Source of the DNA: Serratia sp. Ag1
Lineage (GTDB): Bacteria; Pseudomonadota; Gammaproteobacteria; Enterobacterales; Enterobacteriaceae
Assembly: GCF_000743355.1 (NCBI RefSeq)
Contig: NZ_JQEI01000001.1
Location: 1-64,000 of the forward strand
DNA: 64,000 nucleotides
Direction: 5' to 3'
Part shown: positions 53,240 through 64,000 of the stretch, piece after piece
How the letters are laid out: every line of letters starts with the position of its first letter
How positions within the stretch are numbered: position 1 is the stretch's first letter
Made by a program: the position numbers and the translations under genes
The notes under the pieces: generated by a model
The model's database searches: none
What the model was told of the DNA's origin: nothing
Seen by the model: the letters and a program-made list of their open reading frames with translations, nothing else

Positions 53240-54957
53240 CAGGTTCTCTCCGTTTTGCTTAGCCACATATCGTCCATGCTTCCACCGCGAATTTGCATCG
53301 GGTACACATGTTCAGTTTCATCGACGGTAACATCAACAAACACTAACCGCTCTTTCTCAGCCAACGCCTGCGCCAGTTTGCTTTCCAGCTCATCAGGAGT
53401 GCGGATTGAGATCCCCACATGACCGTATGCCTCCGCCAGTTTCACAAAATCCGGCAGAGAATTCATATAGGATTGGGAATGGCGGCCAGAATAGATCATA
53501 TCCTGCCACTGCTTCACCATACCCAGATAGCCGTTGTTCAGATTGAGCACGATTACCGGCAGGTTGTACTGCATAGCAGTGGACAACTCCTGAATATTCA
53601 TCTGGATACTGCCGTCACCAGTGACACACACCACGGTTTCTTCTGGCAATGCCAACTTCACCCCCAGCGCCGCAGGCAAGCCAAAGCCCATGGTGCCTAA
53701 TCCGCCAGAGTTAATCCAACGGCGTGGCTTATCAAACGGGTAGTAAAGTGCGGCAAACATCTGGTGTTGACCAACGTCAGAGGTAACATAAGCATCACCT
53801 TTGGTCAGCCGGTGCAAGGTTTCAATCACCGCTTGAGGCTTGATAGTGCCGCTGTTCTTGTCGTAACCCAGGCAATCGCGTGCCCGCCACTGTTCGATGG
53901 ATTGCCACCAGTCGCGCAACGCGTCGAAATCCTGCGTTTTGTCACTTTGTGCCAATAACTCCAGCATTTGCACCAAGACCTGCTTGGCATCACCAACGAT
54001 AGGAATATCGGCATCGACCGTTTTAGAAATCGAGGTCGGGTCGATATCGATATGCAACACGGTAGCGTCCGGGCAATATTTAATCAGGTTGTTGGTGGTA
54101 CGATCGTCAAAACGTACCCCGACGGCAAAGATCACATCGGAGTTATGCATGGTGTTATTGGCTTCATAAGTCCCGTGCATCCCCAGCATACCCACGCTTT
54201 GCCGGTGAGTACCAGGGAACGCCCCCAATCCCATCAGCGTGCAGGTTACCGGCAGATTCAGTTTCTCGGCCAGTTGTAACAACTCTTCATGACAGCCTGA
54301 ATTGATTGCCCCACCGCCCACGTACATCACGGGTTTTTTTGCTGCCAGAATGGTCTGCAGAGCGCGCTTTATCTGCCCACGATGCCCTTGCACCGTTGGG
54401 TGATAAGAACGCATACTGACGTCTTTCGGATAGGCATAAGGCATTTTCACTGCCGGGCCAACAATATCTTTGGGCAGATCGATCACCACCGGGCCAGGGC
54501 GGCCAGTAGAAGCTAGATAGAACGCTTTCTTCAATACGGAAGGAATATCTTCAGTGCGTTTGACCAGAAAGCTGTGCTTCACCACCGGGCGGGAGATCCC
54601 CACCATATCGCACTCTTGGAAAGCATCGTAACCAATCAGTGAACTGGGAACCTGGCCAGAAAGCACTACCATAGGGATGGAATCCATATACGCCGTGGCA
54701 ATGCCGGTAATCGCATTGGTCGCACCAGGGCCGGATGTTACGAGAACCACCCCCACTTCACCGGTCGCACGCGCATAGCCATCGGCCATATGCACGGCTC
54801 CCTGCTCATGCCGCACCAGAATATGATCGATGCCCCCAACCGTGTGCAGGGCGTCATAAATATCCAGTACCGCCCCGCCCGGATAGCCGAATACATGTTT
54901 AACGCCCTGATCGATCAACGATCGGACGACCATCTCGGCTCCTGACAACATTTCCAT
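53239..54957 (-). CDS. ilvI: acetolactate synthase III large subunit
   Basis: 572 residues. The thiamine diphosphate glutamate is E51 ([12 protein letters not shown]) and the cofactor motif GDGSIQMN lies at 447-454, with FAD-region sequence between. It condenses two pyruvates, or pyruvate with 2-oxobutyrate, in branched-chain amino-acid synthesis. It is the first gene of ilvIH; Lrp control is expected from E. coli but no site was identified. Confidence 0.97.
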   Translation of the reverse strand: MEMLSGAEMVVRSLIDQGVKHVFGYPGGAVLDIYDALHTVGGIDHILVRHEQGAVHMADGYARATGEVGVVLVTSGPGATNAITGIATAYMDSIPMVVLSGQVPSSLIGYDAFQECDMVGISRPVVKHSFLVKRTEDIPSVLKKAFYLASTGRPGPVVIDLPKDIVGPAVKMPYAYPKDVSMRSYHPTVQGHRGQIKRALQTILAAKKPVMYVGGGAINSGCHEELLQLAEKLNLPVTCTLMGLGAFPGTHRQSVGMLGMHGTYEANNTMHNSDVIFAVGVRFDDRTTNNLIKYCPDATVLHIDIDPTSISKTVDADIPIVGDAKQVLVQMLELLAQSDKTQDFDALRDWWQSIEQWRARDCLGYDKNSGTIKPQAVIETLHRLTKGDAYVTSDVGQHQMFAALYYPFDKPRRWINSGGLGTMGFGLPAALGVKLALPEETVVCVTGDGSIQMNIQELSTAMQYNLPVIVLNLNNGYLGMVKQWQDMIYSGRHSQSYMNSLPDFVKLAEAYGHVGISIRTPDELESKLAQALAEKERLVFVDVTVDETEHVYPMQIRGGSMDDMWLSKTERT

Positions 54958-55325
54958 GGGTTTGCCTCCAGGCTTGCTTAATTCTTGTCTGGCGCTGAAA
55001 CTAAGCGCCCGCGGTGGGGCAACGCCCCAAAATTTATGGATGGTTTAGCTTGTATCGCAGTATTAAGCAGTGTCAGCGGAACTTAATACCGTGATACAGC
55101 CTAACATAACGCTAGAATATGAGGCAGGCAAACGGCAAAACAATCCGTTAACAACAAAGGTTGTTAACATCCGGCTGAGGATTAATCGCTTACAGAAACA
55201 ATACGCTAGCCGCCAGCAATAACCGCCAGGTATTGTTTCGTCTATGCCGGAAATTACCGAACGATATGATAGTCGTTATACTTCAACCCATGTTGGCTGT
55301 GCGCAACCTTCCTGGAGCAACGCCA
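54958..55325. other. ilvI leader and upstream region
   Basis: 368 bp without a gene. Next to ilvI are two stem-loops: GGCGCT/AGCGCC (54991-54996 with 55004-55009) and TGGGGC/GCCCCA (55015-55020 with 55024-55029). A degenerate copy of the dispersed repeat (gttatacttcaa, gttggctg) lies at 55270-55305. The promoter was not located with confidence. Confidence 0.55.
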
Positions 55326-57131
55326 TCATTTATCCTGATACATAGATTCAATCTCATTCTGGTAACGCTGCAGGATCACCTTGCGCCGCAACTTCAGCGT
55401 TGGCGTTAACTCGCCCAATTCCATAGAAAACGCCGCAGGTAATAGAGTAAATTTTTTCACCTGCTCGAATAGCGCCAGCTCTTTTTGCATCTCGCGCAGA
55501 CGGTTTTCAAACATTTCAATAATATGGTTATTACGCAGCAATTCGAGCCGATCCTGGTATTTCAGGTTAATCGAACGGGCGTAATCCTCCAGCGATTCGA
55601 AACTCGGGACAATCAACGCGGAAACAAACTTGCGTGCATCGGCAATGATCGCCACCTGCTCAATAAAACGATCTTGTACCAGCGTACCTTCCAGCATTTG
55701 CGGAGCAATATATTTACCACCAGAGGTTTTCATCAGATCTTTGAGGCGCTCGGTGATAAACAGATTGCCATCTTCATCGATCATGCCAGCATCACCGGTT
55801 TTTAACCAGCCATCGGCGGTAAAGGTGTTCGCAGTTTCCAACGGTTTATTGAAATAGCCACGCATTACAATTGGCCCACGCACCTGGATCTCATTTTCCT
55901 CAGCGATGCGCACTTCTACACCGGGTAACGGCTTACCAATAGAGCCAAAGCGGAAATTATTTTCCTCCCAACAGGAGACCGTGGCACAGGTTTCCGTCAT
56001 GCCGTAACCATATTTGATGTTCACCCCCATCGCTTCGAAGAACAGGATGACATTATCGTCCAGTTTAGCTCCGGCGGCTGGCAGGAAACGAACCCGGCCC
56101 CCCAGGATCGCACGCAGTTTACTCAGTACCAGCTTATCCGCCCAACGGTGGGAGAGATCGAACAGCTTGCCGAGCGGCTTGCCCGCTCGCTCCTGCAGAA
56201 ACTTGCGCTCACCACACACGATCGCCCAGTGGAACAGAGCACGGCGCAACCAAGGTGCACGCGCGACTTTCTCATGTACCGCACTGAAGATTTTTTCATA
56301 AAAACGCGGCACCGCACACATCAGGGTTGGCTGTACGGCAGCCATCGCCTCACGTACCCAATCGGTATTCGGCAGAAAAACGTTCTGAGCACCGGAATGC
56401 ATAATAAAGAAGCTCCAGGCCCGCTCAAAAACATGTGACATTGGCAGGAAACTGAGCGAAACATCGTCTTCGGTGACCGTGATGCGATCATCATGTAACT
56501 GTAACTGTGCCGCCATGTTGCGATAGTCCAGCATCACCCCTTTTGGCTCGCCCGTAGTACCGGAGGTATAAATCAGCGTGAACAAATCTTGCAGGCTGCT
56601 ATCTGCAATCCTTTCTTGCAGTATTGCCTCAAACTGCTCGACATCGGCCTCACGCTCAAAATGACTGAGGTATTGAGCAATCTCGCAACCACGTAAATCG
56701 GCCTCATCATCAAATACGATGATATGCGTGAGCTGCGGACACACGCCGCGCAGAGCAATGGCAGCATCCAGCTGTGCCTGTTCACCGACAAACACCATGC
56801 GAATATCAGCATCATTAATAATAAAAGCGGCTTGGGCTGCGGTATTGGTTGCATAAAGCGGCACGCTGATGGCGCGCAGTTGCAGAATAGCCAGATCGGC
56901 CAGCGACCAAGCCATGCAATTATTAGCAAAGATAGCAATCCGTTCTTGCACATCTACGCCAAGAGCCAAAAGCGCGCAGGCGATAGAGTTCACATGAGTA
57001 CCAACCTGTGACCAGGTCAGCTGCGTTTCACCATCGGGGGACCACTGGCGAAAAGCAATGCAGTCGGCACGCTGAGAGATTTGATGCTGTATACGTTGGA
57101 CCAGATGGTAGTGCTGCAAATTATTGATCAT
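55326..57131 (-). CDS. long-chain fatty acid--CoA ligase (AMP-forming)
   Basis: 601 residues of the acyl-adenylate enzyme superfamily. P-loop motif YTSGTTGEPKG lies at 188-198; YGMTETCATVS (about 378), the TGDAGMIDEDG hinge region (about 447) and the LKDLMKTSGGKYIAP segment follow. It should activate fatty acids to acyl-CoA. Its likeness is to the FAA1/FadD15-type long-chain group rather than to E. coli FadD, but chain length cannot be read from sequence. It has no signal peptide and lies alone between ilvI and leuO, so its pathway is not given by context. Confidence 0.86.
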   Translation of the reverse strand: MINNLQHYHLVQRIQHQISQRADCIAFRQWSPDGETQLTWSQVGTHVNSIACALLALGVDVQERIAIFANNCMAWSLADLAILQLRAISVPLYATNTAAQAAFIINDADIRMVFVGEQAQLDAAIALRGVCPQLTHIIVFDDEADLRGCEIAQYLSHFEREADVEQFEAILQERIADSSLQDLFTLIYTSGTTGEPKGVMLDYRNMAAQLQLHDDRITVTEDDVSLSFLPMSHVFERAWSFFIMHSGAQNVFLPNTDWVREAMAAVQPTLMCAVPRFYEKIFSAVHEKVARAPWLRRALFHWAIVCGERKFLQERAGKPLGKLFDLSHRWADKLVLSKLRAILGGRVRFLPAAGAKLDDNVILFFEAMGVNIKYGYGMTETCATVSCWEENNFRFGSIGKPLPGVEVRIAEENEIQVRGPIVMRGYFNKPLETANTFTADGWLKTGDAGMIDEDGNLFITERLKDLMKTSGGKYIAPQMLEGTLVQDRFIEQVAIIADARKFVSALIVPSFESLEDYARSINLKYQDRLELLRNNHIIEMFENRLREMQKELALFEQVKKFTLLPAAFSMELGELTPTLKLRRKVILQRYQNEIESMYQDK

Positions 57132-57585
57132 AGCGCTCTAAGCCTGAAATTAATCACACGATCAGCCGCGATAGGAACTTAGATTCCTCTATCTCAGCTT
57201 ACACGTGTTTACTTTTTTTTGCGCAGTCTACCGACTCTCCTGCGCTCGGAAAAGAGATTTCAGCGTAGAAGTGTGAGCTAGAACTTGAGTTACCTTTATA
57301 TCGACCAGGCTTTGGACACGATGGTCAAACGGAAAGTTAATTCTGGGCTGGGGAGTGAAAAGGAGAGCAAAAAAAATCATTAGGTTAAAATGCTAAGAAA
57401 CCATCTTTATGTAGAATTTAATTTTATAAATAAAAAACCATAAAAATGCTTCGTAAAAACGGTTGTAAAACGTTTCTATTGGGATTTGTCCGGCTTGAAA
57501 AGCAGGACTTTTCTTATTAATGAAATTACATCACGACTATTAACCCGAAGTACAGGCAAGTACGTCGGGTTAATAAATCGTGCAG
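57132..57585. other. region between leuO and the acyl-CoA ligase gene
   Basis: About 450 bp, AT-rich, no supported gene. After leuO a long inverted repeat (TTAACCCGAAGTAC, 57540-57553, with GTACGTCGGGTTAA, 57560-57573; one mismatch) can form a stem-loop that may end leuO transcripts, though no T tract follows. The ligase promoter was not pinpointed. Confidence 0.55.
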
Positions 57586-58533
57586 TTAGCGCAATAATTC
57601 AGACTGACGCAGAACAGACTTCATCCACTGGTGGCCTTTATCCCGTTCGGCAGACTCGTGCCAGGAAAGATAACAGGTTACGCTTTTCTTATCCCACGGT
57701 AATGAAATGATTTTTAGCTGTAGCGCCTGGGCATGTTGCTCGGCAAACCAGCGCGGAGTGATGGCCACCATTTCTGTCATCGCCACTATATTAAGCACGC
57801 TGAACAGGTCGGTACACTGCTGGGTGATGCCACGCTGCGCGGCCTCTTCTATATAGTAAGGCTTGCTGAAAGAGCAGAAACGCTCTAACGATATCACCGC
57901 ATGCTGCTCAACCAGCATTTGCTCTTGAGTGATGCTGTTCACCAAGCGCGGGTGCGACTGTGCCGCAACCAGGCTTAATTCATCTTCAAATAAAGCGATG
58001 TTTTGAAATTCAGGGTGTTCAAAACAGGTGTAACCAATAACAAATTCAGTTTCCTGATAGCGCAGTTGATGCTCTATGTTATTGCTCAGATAGGATTTTG
58101 CCTGCAAACGTACATGAGGTGCCATATTCTTGACGTTGTTAATTATCTTTGCAGTAAGGCGAATATCCAATGGGCTACAGATAGAAAGCGTGAAAGTACG
58201 TTCACTGCTCAGAGCATCAAAACCCGCCCCTGGCAGCTCATTCTGCACCAATTGCAACGCTTGGCGTACCGGCCCAAACAGCTGACGCGCCCGCATGGTG
58301 GGCTGGATGCCACGCCCAAAGCGCACAAACAGCTCATCATTGAACATCACTTTTAAACGGGCAACGGCATTGCTCACTGCGGGCTGCGACATCCCTAACG
58401 AATTAGCCGCTCGGGTAATATTCTGCATCTGCATAACTGCATCAAAAACAGTAAGTAAATTAAGATCTACGCTGCGTAAATGGATATCACTGTTTTCTTT
58501 TTCCAAGACAGTTCCTGAATTATATTCAGACAT
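57586..58533 (-). CDS. leuO: LysR-family regulator LeuO
   Basis: 315 residues from ATG 58533 (MSEYNSGTV) with TGGAG six bases upstream. The core [40 protein letters not shown] carries the LysR helix-turn-helix, followed by a PBP2 effector domain. LeuO opposes H-NS silencing and controls many stress and surface genes. It is divergent from leuLABCD, as in E. coli. Confidence 0.96.
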   Translation of the reverse strand: MSEYNSGTVLEKENSDIHLRSVDLNLLTVFDAVMQMQNITRAANSLGMSQPAVSNAVARLKVMFNDELFVRFGRGIQPTMRARQLFGPVRQALQLVQNELPGAGFDALSSERTFTLSICSPLDIRLTAKIINNVKNMAPHVRLQAKSYLSNNIEHQLRYQETEFVIGYTCFEHPEFQNIALFEDELSLVAAQSHPRLVNSITQEQMLVEQHAVISLERFCSFSKPYYIEEAAQRGITQQCTDLFSVLNIVAMTEMVAITPRWFAEQHAQALQLKIISLPWDKKSVTCYLSWHESAERDKGHQWMKSVLRQSELLR

Positions 58534-59206
58534 ATCTAACTCCACTAAGTCCCATGTAGATAATTCCGCAGGCACGCAGGGGAATATCATGCTAAAAGCG
58601 GCATTAAATTATTCCCACACGGCGAAATTAGTTATCCCTATTGACTATCCACGTAAGATAACAATCGAGCATCATCCTATAAAAACACGATACAACGGCT
58701 AATAATTACGCACTGTAAGTGATACCCCGACACGTCAAGGTGGCAAACAGTCACGACATGCAAACATGTTGGCAGGTTTCACGCTCAAGTAATGGGCACC
58801 AAGCAGACATCTAAAGTCATATTGAATCAGACCATAAAATGAGATAGCGGACAATAATGAGATCTCAAAATAGGTACTTTTAATGCGACTAAATGGTCTT
58901 TGATGCGTCGGCATTTCAGATTAAATGCATGAAATGAATTTCAAAAACATATCAATTCACCTAACGAATGAAATCCCTTGTCAATTTCACGACCAAGCCT
59001 GTGCTTACTCGTTTTCTTGCACTAGGAATTCTAACTGAGCGACATTAAGAATCAATGTAGTGGTACAGAATTCATGTCATTTATGCTAAAAAACTCGCAA
59101 AACCGGCACTTTTTTTGACCTCCTGATCGGTTTTTTTACCGAGCTTTCGTCTGCTGCACCTGTTCCTTTTCCTTGCCGCTGCAATCCCCCTATTCTCAAT
59201 CAGATG
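58534..59206. other. leuO-leuL divergent regulatory region
   Basis: About 670 bp, AT-rich, without a supported gene. This is where H-NS and LeuO act in E. coli. Poly-T stretches at 59111-59117 and 59130-59137 may be a weak terminator or UP-like sequence. No specific LeuO site was identified. Confidence 0.5.
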
Positions 59207-59235
59207 TTGACATCACACAGCCAATAAAGTATCAA
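59207..59235 (+). promoter_or_regulatory. leuLABCD promoter
   Basis: TTGACA (59207-59212) and TATCAA (59230-59235) are 17 bp apart, 37 bp upstream of leuL. The -35 box has the same TTGACATC start as the E. coli leu promoter. Confidence 0.75.
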
Positions 59236-59272
59236 ATTAGGCAACGAAACTATTTTAGAGAAGCTGACCTCC

Positions 59273-59356
59273 ATGATCCGTACTCATCGTCTACTAGGCC
59301 TACTACTTAACGCATCTTCTTTGCGCGGTATGCTGGTGGGCGGAGTTCAGAACTGA
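59273..59356 (+). CDS. leuL: leu operon leader peptide
   Basis: 27 residues starting MIRTHRLLGLLLNASSLRG, the LeuL pattern. Residues 7, 8, 10, 11 and 12 are leucines, encoded by four rare CTA codons and one CTT. Stalling at these control codons under leucine shortage lets the following RNA fold into an antiterminator. An attenuator begins 18 bp after its stop. Confidence 0.93.
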   Translation: MIRTHRLLGLLLNASSLRGMLVGGVQN

Positions 59357-59373
59357 TTCAGCCCATCATCTGT

Positions 59374-59405
59374 AAAAACCCGCGCTAGTGCGCGGGTTTT
59401 TTTTT
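59374..59405 (+). terminator. leu operon attenuator
   Basis: A 9-bp GC-rich stem (AACCCGCGC, 59377-59385, with GCGCGGGTT, 59390-59398) has a TAGT loop and ends in a T run to 59405. It lies between leuL and leuA. Confidence 0.92.
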
Positions 59406-59445
59406 GCCCGCTTAGCGTGAAACAAACACGATAAGGAATAATCAA

Positions 59446-63518
<4,073 letters not shown>

Positions 63519-63529
63519 GGAGCATCACC

Positions 63530-64000
63530 GTGGCTAAATTTACTCAACATACCGGCTTAGTGGTGCCTCTGGATGCGGCCAACGTCGATACCGACGCCAT
63601 TATCCCAAAACAGTTTTTGCAGAAAGTCACCCGTACCGGTTTCGGCCAGCACCTGTTTAACGATTGGCGTTTTCTGGACGATGCCGGTCAGCAGCCTAAC
63701 CCGGAGTTCATTCTGAACCAACCGCGTTACCAGGGTGCCAGCATCCTGTTAGCGCGCGAAAACTTTGGTTGCGGCTCTTCCCGCGAACACGCACCTTGGG
63801 CGTTGACCGATTATGGTTTTAAAGTGGTGATTGCACCGAGTTTCGCCGATATCTTCTACGGTAACTCGTTCAATAACCAGTTACTGCCGGTCACTCTGAG
63901 TGAGCAGGATGTCGACACGCTGTTCAAACTGGTGGCAGAGAACGAAGGGATCACGTTCGTGGTCGATCTGGAAAACCAGACGGTGAATGCCGGGGGCAAA
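63530..64000 (+). CDS. leuD: 3-isopropylmalate dehydratase small subunit, partial (right edge)
   Basis: 157 residues are visible from a GTG start at 63530 ([18 protein letters not shown]), 7 bases after an AGGAG site. The swivelling-domain signature [16 protein letters not shown] is present. The rest lies beyond the window; the usual length is about 200 residues. No ATG is available near the family start. Confidence 0.95.
   Translation, partial: MAKFTQHTGLVVPLDAANVDTDAIIPKQFLQKVTRTGFGQHLFNDWRFLDDAGQQPNPEFILNQPRYQGASILLARENFGCGSSREHAPWALTDYGFKVVIAPSFADIFYGNSFNNQLLPVTLSEQDVDTLFKLVAENEGITFVVDLENQTVNAGGK

Noticed and set aside
59101-59145. Possible small-RNA terminator in the leuO-leuL gap
   Set aside because: The paired arms are short and the loop long; no upstream promoter or gene could be supported.

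Overview
The window is chromosomal DNA of a gamma-proteobacterium of the order Enterobacterales. Gene content, gene order and protein sequences (complete mraZ-to-secA division cluster, SecM, ZapD, LeuL/LeuO, Cra) fit the Yersiniaceae, most likely Serratia or a close relative. The genus is inferred from remembered protein similarity and from a short dispersed intergenic repeat; no search was run. No rRNA, tRNA, CRISPR array, insertion sequence or prophage was seen.

Layout. 1-3624 (minus): N-terminal 1208 residues of a large autotransporter, with an extended signal peptide, chlamydial-Pmp-like FxxN/GGAI repeats and PATR repeats; its C-terminus lies off the left edge. 4292-12987: a core block with a polysaccharide deacetylase (yadE-like), the yadGH ABC exporter, can, hpt, the copper oxidase cueO behind a CueR-type promoter, yacC and speED. 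13053-17022 (minus): a four-carbon sugar-acid catabolic operon (KdgT-type permease, DUF1537 kinase, PdxA2 dehydrogenase, DeoR regulator), then yacL. 17770-21402 (minus): a four-gene RNA-repair operon, transcribed rtcB2, prfH, ATP-dependent RNA ligase, HD-Pnk. It joins a direct RtcB ligation route, a release-factor-like ribosome rescue protein and a classical end-healing plus sealing route. Its leader holds a promoter candidate just past the acnB terminator and a 16-codon open frame whose perfect Shine-Dalgarno sequence can pair with its own coding region. This is the most interesting part of the window.

21725-33174: acnB, guaC, coaE-zapD-yacG, mutT, the secM-secA operon, a DciA/DUF721 gene and lpxC. 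acnB lies directly beside guaC, whereas E. coli has about 17 kb here, including pdhR-aceEF-lpd, ampDE and nadC. 33280-50125 (minus): the dcw cluster mraZ-rsmH-ftsL-ftsI-murE-murF-mraY-murD-ftsW-murG-murC-ddlB-ftsQ-ftsA-ftsZ, with almost every junction overlapping, driven by a Pmra-type promoter with three GTGG boxes spaced by 10 bp. 50994-64000: alaE, cra, ilvIH, a long-chain acyl-CoA ligase, leuO and the attenuated leuLABCD operon (leuD cut by the right edge), so branched-chain amino-acid synthesis and its regulator lie together.

Starts were moved downstream of the longest open frame wherever a ribosome-binding site and remembered family length agreed. GTG or TTG starts are inferred for speD, pdxA2, acnB, secM, murE, ftsL, cra and leuD.
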